From assembly GCA_018715025.1 (NCBI GenBank), contig DVMK01000036.1, positions 1 to 33,253 on the forward strand: 33,253 nucleotides of DNA. Direction: 5' to 3'. The DNA comes from Candidatus Caccousia avistercoris. GTDB lineage: Bacteria; Bacillota; Clostridia; Oscillospirales; Acutalibacteraceae. A program made the translations under genes and the position numbers. The notes below the pieces were generated by a model, which was not told the origin of the DNA, made no database searches, and saw only the letters and a list, made by a program, of their open reading frames with translations. How positions within the stretch are numbered: position 1 is the stretch's first letter; each line of letters starts with the position of its first letter. This document shows positions 23,365 through 31,000 of the stretch, one piece after another.

Positions 23365-24399
23365 TCAGTAGTAGATCAGGTAAGAAACGCAGGAGATAAG
23401 CACATAGCACAGGAACACAATGACGCCGGGGTTGCCGAACAGGGCCCCCGCCTTGCCGCCGGTGGTGAGCAGCGACGGCCTGGGCTGGGGCAGGCGGAAC
23501 AGCCCCCCTTTGGAGCGCAGCAGCAAGAAAAGCAGGGCGGCGGCCCCCAGTACCCACAGCACGATGGGGAACACTGTGCCGTATACGACGGCCGCCGCAG
23601 TGCCCTGGTACAGCTCGATGAGCTGGTAGGCGGCGGAAAGCCCGTTGTTCAGGGCGTGCACCAGAATGGGAAGCCAGATGCTGCCCGACTTTACCGCCAG
23701 GAAGGCCATGACAAGCCCGCAGGGGAAGGCGAACACAATTTGGGCGAAATTGCCGTGCATGGCGGCAAACAGAAAGGACGAGGCCACTATGGCAAAGCCT
23801 GTGCCGAAGCGGCGCAGACTTCCTAAAATTACCCCGCGGAACAGGAATTCCTCCACCAGGGGCGGGATGACGGCGCTGGAAATGACGAAAAGCACCGCCA
23901 CCTCAGGGGACTGGGAAAGGGGGGAGGAAGGCATGTCGCCGCTGAAGCCCATGCCCTGCAGAAGGATTGTCACCAGGTTGGCCGGGTAGTTGGCCAGGTT
24001 GCAGACGGCGGCGCCGAACAGCACCAGGGGAACGGCCGTGGCCAGGGAAACGCGCCCCATGGGAAGCGCGGCGGAAAGGGGCATGCGCAGCCCCCACATG
24101 AGAAGGAGGGCGGGCAGAAAAAAGCCCGTCAGGTAGCACAGGTTTGAGATGTAATAGTACTGGTTGTCCGCCATCTGGCTTGCGCTGAGGGTGAACAGCA
24201 GGCTGCAGAAGGTAAACAGCAGGTTCAGCAGCAGAATGGCGCCCAGCGACGCCCAGCCGGCCCAGCTGCACCGCCGCCGCAGCAGCTTGCTCTCTGCGGC
24301 CCGGTTCCGCAGAAGATCCTCCTGGTACGGGCTGCGCTGGGGGAAGAAGCCGGCCTGGCCCTGGCCGGGAAAATATGGGTATGACGGGGGATAATACAT
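23365..24399 (-). CDS. CPBP-family intramembrane glutamic protease (Rce1/Abi-like)
   Basis: A 344-residue polytopic membrane protein. The CPBP (CAAX protease and bacteriocin-processing) motifs are visible: VEEFLFRG (EExxxR), FAAMHGN with its histidine, and ILVHALNN with the last histidine and asparagine, each in or beside a hydrophobic helix. The N-terminus is Pro/Tyr-rich (YYPPSYPYFPGQGQ) and cytosolic, followed by about eight membrane segments. ATG at 24399 has AGGAGGGG eight bases upstream; a longer frame extends past it without a ribosome site. Bacterial members process peptides or protect against bacteriocins, but the substrate is unknown. First gene of a unit with tadA. Confidence 0.88.
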   Translation of the reverse strand: MYYPPSYPYFPGQGQAGFFPQRSPYQEDLLRNRAAESKLLRRRCSWAGWASLGAILLLNLLFTFCSLLFTLSASQMADNQYYYISNLCYLTGFFLPALLLMWGLRMPLSAALPMGRVSLATAVPLVLFGAAVCNLANYPANLVTILLQGMGFSGDMPSSPLSQSPEVAVLFVISSAVIPPLVEEFLFRGVILGSLRRFGTGFAIVASSFLFAAMHGNFAQIVFAFPCGLVMAFLAVKSGSIWLPILVHALNNGLSAAYQLIELYQGTAAAVVYGTVFPIVLWVLGAAALLFLLLRSKGGLFRLPQPRPSLLTTGGKAGALFGNPGVIVFLCYVLISCVSYLIYY

Positions 24400-24452
24400 C
24401 ACAGCACCCCTCCTGTATTCTTTCGTTTTGGGCCTTGCGCGGCCCTTTTCCC

Positions 24453-24481
24453 ATTGTAGCATAAAAGGGGAGGGGCGTAAA
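24453..24481 (-). promoter_or_regulatory. Promoter of the CPBP protease-tadA unit
   Basis: On the minus strand TTTACG (24476-24481), 17-base spacer and TACAAT (24453-24458) with a TGC extension before the -10. Confidence 0.55.
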
Positions 24482-24565
24482 CAGCGCCGGGCAATAATTC
24501 ACAGACCGGTAAAATTTCACAGGGCCCATTTTTCGAGATTTCACAAAAAATACGAAATTTGGGGG

Positions 24566-24594
24566 TGGATCCTTCGCCGGATTTACGCTATAAT
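24566..24594 (+). promoter_or_regulatory. Promoter of the YcxB-like protein gene
   Basis: TGGATC (24566-24571), 17-base spacer and a perfect TATAAT (24589-24594). The -35 is poor. The start would be near 24601, about 50 bases before the ATG. Confidence 0.5.
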
Positions 24595-24650
24595 AAATCA
24601 TAACGCGCACTGCGCGGTGAATTCACATAAAGGGACGAGGAATAGAAACC

Positions 24651-26000
24651 ATGAAACGAATTGCATCTGTATTGATGGCGCTGCTGCTGGCCATTGGCTG
24701 TGCCGTGCCTGCCTTCGCCGACGTGAAGGAGTACACCATCCCCGACATGGACATGACGGTGGAGCTTCCGGATGATCTGTATATTTTCGAGCGGGAGGAT
24801 GTGAGCATCCTGAGCCCGCACCCTGACCTGGAGAAGGCGGGCATTGACGATGTGCAGGGCCTTTCCCAGCAAATGCAGGATTACGGGATCTACCTGACCG
24901 CCGTTTCCCAGGATCAGCAGCTCACCATTAACATTTCCAAAAAAGAGAGCTCCACCACCCAAAGCGTGTACAACCTGAAGGACTTGACGGACGAGGAATT
25001 CGAGAGCTTTTTGGGCACCATGGAGCAGACGGAGGAAAACCCCGAGCTGGAGGAGTACGAGGTGGCCCGCTATGACGGCCAGCCGGAACGGCCCTTCTTC
25101 ACCCTGCGCCTGAAGGCCAGCGGCGAAACGCTGGGCCAGCTGGAAGAGCTGTGTTACGTCACCGTTGTGAACGGCTTCTCCATTACGGTAGACGGCGTGG
25201 CCCAGGGGGAAATGACCGACGAACAGGCCGCCATCGTGAAGCAGATTGCCGACAGCGTACACATCACCCAGGAGCTGGAAACCCCCGCCCAGGAGGAGAT
25301 TACCCCCATGGCGCTGCTTTCTCTGCTTCTGCCGGTGATCGTGATTCTCATTCTTGTTCTGGTCTCTGTGATCATGCGCATTCGCCGCCGCAAGGCCATG
25401 AAGGAGCGCAAGCTTCTGGCCGACCGGCTTTCTGAGTACCGCAGGCAGCAGAAAAAGCTTGAGGAGGAGGCCGCCGGGCAGGGTGTGGTTCTGGAAGAGC
25501 CCGCCGCCCTGTTCCGCAATTCCACCGAGTACAACGAAGAGGTGGCCCACGCCTTCTGCGCCTTCCATTTCCTGCGCCGCCGGATCGGCACCATGGCTGC
25601 CTACGCTATTTTCGGCGTTCTGATGGTGGCCGCCGCCGTTTTTGTGGATTCCGAGTGGTATATGCGGCTTATTTTCGCCGGCGCGGGCATCTTCCTGATC
25701 GTGTGGGAATGCCTGCTGCCCGGGAAAATGTTCAACAACGTCATGGCCACCTTCCGCAAATCCAAAAACAAGGTGAACGAGTACACCTTCCGGGAGGAGG
25801 ACTTCCGTGTGGCAGGCATCCAGGCCGCATCGGTGTACCCTTATTTCCAAATCACCAGGGCTTACGAGACCTCCCGCTATTTCTACCTGTACTTCGGCGA
25901 GGATCAGGCCTATTATTTGAAAAAGGATGGCTTCACCGTGGGGGACGCCGCCCAGTTCCGGGAATTCCTGAAAAGGAAGCTGGGCAAAAACTTTAAATGA
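24651..26000 (+). CDS. Secreted/membrane protein with C-terminal YcxB-like domain
   Basis: A 449-residue protein of unknown function. Seen: a signal peptide (1-23, cleavage after AFA), an extracytoplasmic alpha/beta domain (about 24-215) rich in acidic residues, a membrane helix at about 222-243, a basic cytosolic stretch (RIRRRKAMKERK), then two further helices around 310-350, and a C-terminal region ending YYLKKDGFTVGDAAQFREFL, which resembles the YcxB-like domain found in small Firmicute membrane proteins. Such a layout, an outer sensor-like domain joined to an inner YcxB-like domain, would suit signalling across the membrane, but that is inference. ATG at 24651 follows GAGGA. Its own promoter and terminator flank it. 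Confidence 0.65.
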   Translation: MKRIASVLMALLLAIGCAVPAFADVKEYTIPDMDMTVELPDDLYIFEREDVSILSPHPDLEKAGIDDVQGLSQQMQDYGIYLTAVSQDQQLTINISKKESSTTQSVYNLKDLTDEEFESFLGTMEQTEENPELEEYEVARYDGQPERPFFTLRLKASGETLGQLEELCYVTVVNGFSITVDGVAQGEMTDEQAAIVKQIADSVHITQELETPAQEEITPMALLSLLLPVIVILILVLVSVIMRIRRRKAMKERKLLADRLSEYRRQQKKLEEEAAGQGVVLEEPAALFRNSTEYNEEVAHAFCAFHFLRRRIGTMAAYAIFGVLMVAAAVFVDSEWYMRLIFAGAGIFLIVWECLLPGKMFNNVMATFRKSKNKVNEYTFREEDFRVAGIQAASVYPYFQITRAYETSRYFYLYFGEDQAYYLKKDGFTVGDAAQFREFLKRKLGKNFK

Positions 26001-26007
26001 ACGCAGG

Positions 26008-26039
26008 CAAGCCGGGGCGAAGCGACCCGGCTTGTTTTT
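26008..26039 (+). terminator. Terminator after the YcxB-like gene
   Basis: CAAGCCGGG and CCCGGCTTG arms with a 10-base loop, then TTTTT. It lies between this gene and the GntR gene. Confidence 0.85.
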
Positions 26040-26083
26040 GTGGGGCCAGGGCCCCCAGCCTGCGGCAGGCAGGAGATTTGCTT

Positions 26084-26785
26084 ATGACAACGTCAAACAA
26101 AAAAGAGGGCGGCCTGGCCCAGCGTGTGGCGGGGGAGATCCTCTCCCTCATCACCATTGAAAAGGCGTTCCGCCCAGGGGATAAGCTGCCCAACGAGCTG
26201 GAGCTGGCCGCCCGGCTGGGGGTGAGCCGTACCACCCTGCGGGAGGGGATCCGCATCCTTTCCTCCCGCAATGTGCTGGAAATCCGCCGGGGCAGGGGCA
26301 CCTTTGTGGCCGTGCGGGGCGAGCACGAGCCCCCCATTGCCCGGGGCGATCTGCTGCGCGCCCCGGTGAATGTGAAATCCCTCTATGAAATGCGGCTTAT
26401 GGTAGAGCCTCAGACGGCCTACTACGCCGCCAAGCGGGCTTCCCAGGAGGAGCTGGAGCGCATCCTCATGTACGGGGAACAGGAGGAGCGGGAGATTGCC
26501 CAGGGGAAGGACCGCACCAAAACGGAGCAGGCCTTTCACAAATCCATCGCCATGGCCGCGCACAACGAGTTTGTGGAACGGCTGCTGCCCATAATTTACG
26601 AGGCCATCGACTCTGGCGTGCGCCTTTCCGAGGAGCGGGCCGGCGTGGTGCAGGACACCCGCGCCGACCACCGCATGCTCATGAACGCCCTCAGGGCCCG
26701 GGACGCGCTGGCCGCCCGGGCCGCCATGGAGCTGCACATTCTTCACGCCATGCGTGCCTTTGGCATCTGCGACGAAGCTTACTAG
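26084..26785 (+). CDS. GntR-family regulator, FadR subfamily (FCD domain)
   Basis: A 233-residue regulator: N-terminal winged helix (about 1-75, with RPGDKLPNELELAARLG, SRTTLREGIRIL and RGRGTFV) and a C-terminal all-helical FCD ligand-binding domain (about 95-225; metal-type histidines in FHKSIA, DHRML and LHILHAMR). FadR-type members usually sense sugar acids, amino acids or other carboxylates. ATG at 26084 has AGGAGA seven bases upstream. The terminator of the preceding gene ends only 44 bases earlier, leaving no room for an obvious promoter, so expression may depend on read-through. The next reading frame is a 36-residue protein whose ribosome site overlaps the GntR stop. Confidence 0.88.
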   Translation: MTTSNKKEGGLAQRVAGEILSLITIEKAFRPGDKLPNELELAARLGVSRTTLREGIRILSSRNVLEIRRGRGTFVAVRGEHEPPIARGDLLRAPVNVKSLYEMRLMVEPQTAYYAAKRASQEELERILMYGEQEEREIAQGKDRTKTEQAFHKSIAMAAHNEFVERLLPIIYEAIDSGVRLSEERAGVVQDTRADHRMLMNALRARDALAARAAMELHILHAMRAFGICDEAY

Positions 26786-26794
26786 GAGGCGCTT

Positions 26795-26905
26795 ATGGAA
26801 CGTTTTTACCGCGTCCGCCCGCCGGGGCGCGTTCCCCTGGGCAGGGCGCTGCTTCACGCCGCCCTGGTGCTGGCCATGGGCGTTCTGCTTTCCCTGGCGC
26901 TTTGA
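26795..26905 (+). CDS. 36-residue single-pass membrane miniprotein
   Basis: ATG at 26795 lies 5 bases after a perfect AGGAGG that itself overlaps the TAG stop of the GntR gene, so it should be translated by coupling. The product has a basic N-terminus (MERFYRVRPPGRVPLGR) and a hydrophobic C-terminal half ending LLSLAL, a plausible single membrane helix with N-in orientation. I recognise no family. The ribosome site is among the best in the window, which is the main reason to call it. It could be a regulator of a membrane partner or a lone stress peptide; no toxin partner is evident. Confidence 0.6.
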   Translation: MERFYRVRPPGRVPLGRALLHAALVLAMGVLLSLAL

Positions 26906-26935
26906 GGGGCGGCCCGCAAAACCGGGAAAAAATCC

Positions 26936-26967
26936 GCAAATTGTTAATTAAAATTTCTCCAATTTGC
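26936..26967 (+). promoter_or_regulatory. Inverted repeat upstream of the Smr-ABC operon promoter
   Basis: Perfect 8-base arms GCAAATTG (26936-26943) and CAATTTGC (26960-26967), 16 AT-rich bases apart, ending 13 bases before a TATAAT. It may be an operator or a weak terminator for the miniprotein; no T-run follows. Confidence 0.4.
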
Positions 26968-26980
26968 AGATGGAGTATAG

Positions 26981-26986
26981 TATAAT
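26981..26986 (+). promoter_or_regulatory. Candidate -10 of the Smr-ABC operon
   Basis: Perfect TATAAT 41 bases before the Smr ATG. The -35 region is poor at any normal spacing, so the promoter may need an activator or may be weak. Confidence 0.45.
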
Positions 26987-27026
26987 AGGAAAAGAATGAT
27001 ACAAGACCAGAAGAAGAGGGATTCGT

Positions 27027-27302
27027 ATGGTGACAAGGCGGAAGGGAAACGTGTTGGAGGCGGACATTCACGGCATGAGCGCCATGCAGGCGAAGAAGGC
27101 CCTGGAACAGCTTCTCTCCCGCGCCGACGATTCCCTGCAGGAGCTGGTGGTAATCCACGGCTACAACGGGGGGCAGGTCCTGCGGGACATGGTGCAGCGG
27201 CAGCTGAAGCACCGGCGCATTGCCGCCAAGCTGCTCAGCCTGAACCCGGGGGCCACCAGGCTTCTGCTGAAAAAGCGAGGTGACGGAGATGGCCTTCGTT
27301 GA
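27027..27302 (+). CDS. Small stand-alone Smr-domain protein
   Basis: A 91-residue protein that is almost entirely one Smr domain, the nuclease or nucleic-acid-binding module found at the C-terminus of MutS2. Seen: LEADIHGMSAMQAKKAL (the D-x-HG motif) and VVIHGYNGGQVLRDMV (the HGxGxxxLR-like motif). Stand-alone Smr proteins are thought to cut RNA or branched DNA; activity of this one is unknown. ATG follows AGAGGG. It heads an operon with an ABC transporter and overlaps the ATPase gene by 14 bases, but a functional link between the two is not obvious. Confidence 0.85.
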   Translation: MVTRRKGNVLEADIHGMSAMQAKKALEQLLSRADDSLQELVVIHGYNGGQVLRDMVQRQLKHRRIAAKLLSLNPGATRLLLKKRGDGDGLR

Positions 27303-27990
27303 GTTTCGGGATGTGACAAAGTTTTACCAGATGGGCGGCCACCAGATCGCCGCGGCCGACGGGGTGAATTTCCAGATTGAAAAGGGCGAGTTCGTGGTGA
27401 TCGTGGGCCCCAGCGGGGCGGGAAAGACCACCGTGCTGAACATGCTGGGGGGCATGGATTCCTGCTCCGGCGGGGAAATCTGGCTGGACGGCAGCCTGAT
27501 CAGCGCCTACAGCCGGAAGCAGCTCACCGAGTACCGCCGGTACGACGTGGGCTTTGTGTTCCAGTTTTACAACCTGGTGCAGAACCTGACGGCCCTGGAA
27601 AATGTGGAGCTGGCCTCGGAAATCTGCCGGGATCCGCTGGATCCCCGGGAGGTCCTGCGGGAGGTGGGCCTGGAGGACCGCATGGGCAACTTCCCCGCCC
27701 AGCTTTCCGGCGGCGAGCAGCAGCGGGTAGCCATTGCCAGGGCCATTGCCAAAAACCCCAAGCTGCTGCTGTGCGACGAGCCCACCGGCGCTTTGGACTA
27801 TAATACCGGCAAGGCGATTCTGCGCCTTCTGCAGGACACCTGCCGCGGCACAGGCCGCACGGTGGTGGTCATTACCCATAACCAGGCCTTTACCGCCCTG
27901 GCAGACCGGGTCATCCGCATCCGGAGCGGCAGGGTGACGGAAATGCTCACCAATCCGTCCCCCGCCTCTGCGGAAAGCATTGAATGGTAA
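27289..27990 (+). CDS. ABC transporter ATPase, MacB/LolD type
   Basis: A 233-residue ATPase that should pair with the FtsX-type permease encoded next. Seen: Walker A GPSGAGKTT (40-48), Q-loop VFQFYNL, signature LSGGEQQRVAIARA, Walker B LLLCDEPTGALD and H-loop VVITHNQ, all canonical for the MacB/LolD/FtsE group, whose members drive mechanical movement of extracytoplasmic domains rather than classical transport. ATG at 27289 has GAGGTGA five bases upstream and overlaps the Smr gene; a GTG nine bases earlier is a weaker alternative. The permease gene begins 28 bases after the stop. Confidence 0.93.
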   Translation: MAFVEFRDVTKFYQMGGHQIAAADGVNFQIEKGEFVVIVGPSGAGKTTVLNMLGGMDSCSGGEIWLDGSLISAYSRKQLTEYRRYDVGFVFQFYNLVQNLTALENVELASEICRDPLDPREVLREVGLEDRMGNFPAQLSGGEQQRVAIARAIAKNPKLLLCDEPTGALDYNTGKAILRLLQDTCRGTGRTVVVITHNQAFTALADRVIRIRSGRVTEMLTNPSPASAESIEW

Positions 27991-28018
27991 GGAAGGAATC
28001 ACAGGGGGCGTATCGTAT

Positions 28019-31000
28019 ATGCGCATAAAGTCCTTCTATAAAGATATCGGGCGGGCCGTCACCCACTCCTGGAGCCGTTTCCTGGCGCTGCTTGTCATTG
28101 TGGCGCTGGGTTCCGGTATGTACAGCGGCCTGCGCGCCACCGCGCCCGACATGCGCGCCACCGCAGACCAATATTTTGACAGCAGCCGTTTTATGGACGT
28201 CCATTTGGTCAGCACCTTCGGCTTTACCCAGGAGGACGTGGAGGCCATCCGCGCCGCCGAAGGCGTGGAGAATGTGATGGCCGGCTACACAGCCGACGTG
28301 CTCTCCCGGGTGGGGGAGCGCGACCTGGTGCTGCGCCTGCACAGCCTGCCGGAGTATATGGGGGAGGACAACGGGGATTACCTGAACCGCCCCACCCTGC
28401 TGGCCGGGCGCATGCCGGAAAAGTCAGGGGAATGCGTGCTGAGCACCGACTCCCTGGAAAACGATCCGGTTTCCCTGGGGGACACGATTGTGATCGAGGA
28501 CACCGACGGCACCCTGGAGGACAACCTGGCCCGCAGCGAATTTACCGTGGTGGGCTTTGTGGAGTCCTCCTATTATATTTCTGTCAGCCTGGGCTCCAGC
28601 ACCATTGGCAGCGGCACGCTGGACCGGTATATGTACCTGCTCAGCGAGGATTTTTCTCAGGAATATTACACGGATTTGTTCGCCACCGTGACAGGCGCCG
28701 CCGCGCTGGACACCTTCACGCAGGAGTACCAGGATACGGTGGACCCGGTGCTGGACCGGCTGGAGGTGCTGGCCGAGGATCGGGCGGAGATCCGCTACCA
28801 GGATATCCGCGACGAGGCCCGGCAGGAGCTGGACGACGCCCAGAACACCTACGACGAGGAAAAGGCCAAGGCCGAGCAGGAGCTGGCCGATGCGGAGCAG
28901 GAGCTGCTGGACGCAGAGCAGGAGGTGGCCGACGGGGAACAGGAGCTGGCCGATTCCCGCCAGAAGCTGCTGGACGCAGAGCAGGAGCTGCAGGACGGCC
29001 GGGAAGAGCTGGCCGACGCCCAGCAGTCTTATGAGGACGGCCTGCGCCAGCTGGAGGAAGGAAAGCAGGAGTATGAGGACGGCGTGAAGGAGATCGCCGA
29101 CGGCCGGGAGCAGTGGATGGACGGCTATTCCCAGTACCTGACCGGCCTGAACCAGTACGAGTACGGCCTTTCTCAGCTGGAAATGCAGAAAGAGGACGCC
29201 TACGCCCAGCTGGCGGACGCCCGCAAGCAGCTGAACGACGCCCAGAAAGAGCTGAACGACGCGAAAGAGCAGCTGGAAGAGCAGAAGGAAAATTACAACC
29301 TGGCCAAGCAGCTGTCCGGCGTGGTGGACAGCCTGCTGGAATCCAAGCCGGAGGATCCGGAAACCCCGGAGGAGCCGCAGATTTCCTCCGAGGAGGAGGC
29401 CGCCGCCTTCCTGCAGGAGCTCATGGGCCAAAACCCGGCCGACGCAATGACGGCGGTGAGCGGGCTGGATGAATCCAGCAAGAGTTATTTGTCAAATTAT
29501 ATACAAACAGTATTGGAAAATCCAGACGTACCAGAGGAGCAGCAGGCCCTTCTGCGGCAGCTGCTGGCCTTGCTGGGCGGCTCCGGCGAAGAGGAAGGCG
29601 GCGGGGAGCTCACAGAGGACAATGTGGCGGACTTCCTGCAGGAGCTGGCCGGGATGGACGAGGCCCAGGCAGCTGAGAAGCTGATGGGGCTGAGCCGGGA
29701 CGAGCTCGTCATCCTCTCGGACTACTTGCACAGCGCGGTGGACCAGTACGAGGACGGCAGGGCGCAGATTTCCAGCGCCAACTGGCAGCTGCGGGAGGCC
29801 AGGGCAGAGTACAACCGGCAGAAGGCGGAAGCGGACGAACAGTTTGCCGAAGCCGAGCAGGAGCTGGCCGACGCCAAGGCAGAGCTGGACGACGCCGCCC
29901 AGGAGCTGGAGGATTCCAAGGCGGAGCTGGACGACGGGGAGCAGCAGCTGGTGGACGCCAAGGCGGAAATTGAGGAAAACGAACAGAAGCTGGCGGACGC
30001 CGAGAAGGAGCTTGCCGACGGCCGCCAGGAGCTGGCCGACGCGGAACAGGAAATCCGCGACGGCTGGCAGGAGCTGGCCGACGGCGAGGCGGACTTGAAC
30101 GATGCGAAGCAGGAACTGGCCGACGGCTGGCAGGAATATGAGGACGGCCGGCAGGAGGCGGAGCAGGAGCTGGCCGACGGGGCGAAAGAGCTGAACGACG
30201 CCCGGGACGAGCTGGCCAAGCTGGAACGGCCCGAGTGGTACGTGCTGGGCCGGGACGCCAACGTGGGCTACGTAAGCTTTGAAGGCGACTGCGACCGCAT
30301 GGAGTCCCTCTCCACGGTGTTCCCGGTTATGTTCTTCCTGGTGGCCGCGCTGGTGGCCCTCACCACCATGACCCGCATGGTGGAGGAAGAGCGCGGCGTC
30401 ATCGGCACCTACAAGGCCCTGGGCTACGGCAGGGGGAAAATCGCCTCCAAATACCTGCTGTACGCCGCCATCCCCACCCTGCTGGGCAGCGTGTGTGGCG
30501 TGCTGCTGGGCTTCCAGACCCTGCCCCGGGTGTGCTGGAGCGCGTATTTGATGATGTACAACGCCCCCGCCCTGATCAGCGGCTTCCATTGGGCTTACGC
30601 GCTGACGGGCACGGCCGCGTCCGTGCTGTGCACCCTGGGCGCCACCTGGCTGGTGTGCCGTTCCGAGCTGAAGGAAACCCCCGCCGCCCTGCTGCTGCCC
30701 AAGGTCCCCAAGGCGGGCAAGCGCATTCTGCTGGAGCGGCTGGGATTTGTGTGGAAGCGGCTGAAATTCACCCAGAAGGTGACCTGCCGCAACCTGTTCC
30801 GCTACAAGCGCCGCCTGTTTATGACGGTGGTGGGCATTGCGGGCGCCACGGGCCTTCTGCTCACCGGCTTCGGCATCAAGGATTCCATTGCCGATATTGT
30901 GGAAAAGCAATATAGCGACATTTACCGCTACGACACTGTGATAAGCTTGAAGGACGGCGAGGTGAGCGAGGGGCTGCGCTCTGTGCTGGAAAGCGACGCC

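Noticed and set aside
28800..30225. A minisatellite or CRISPR-like repeat in the permease gene
   Set aside because: The units are 21-base coding heptads with diverged synonymous sites, with no spacers; the repeat is a protein feature.
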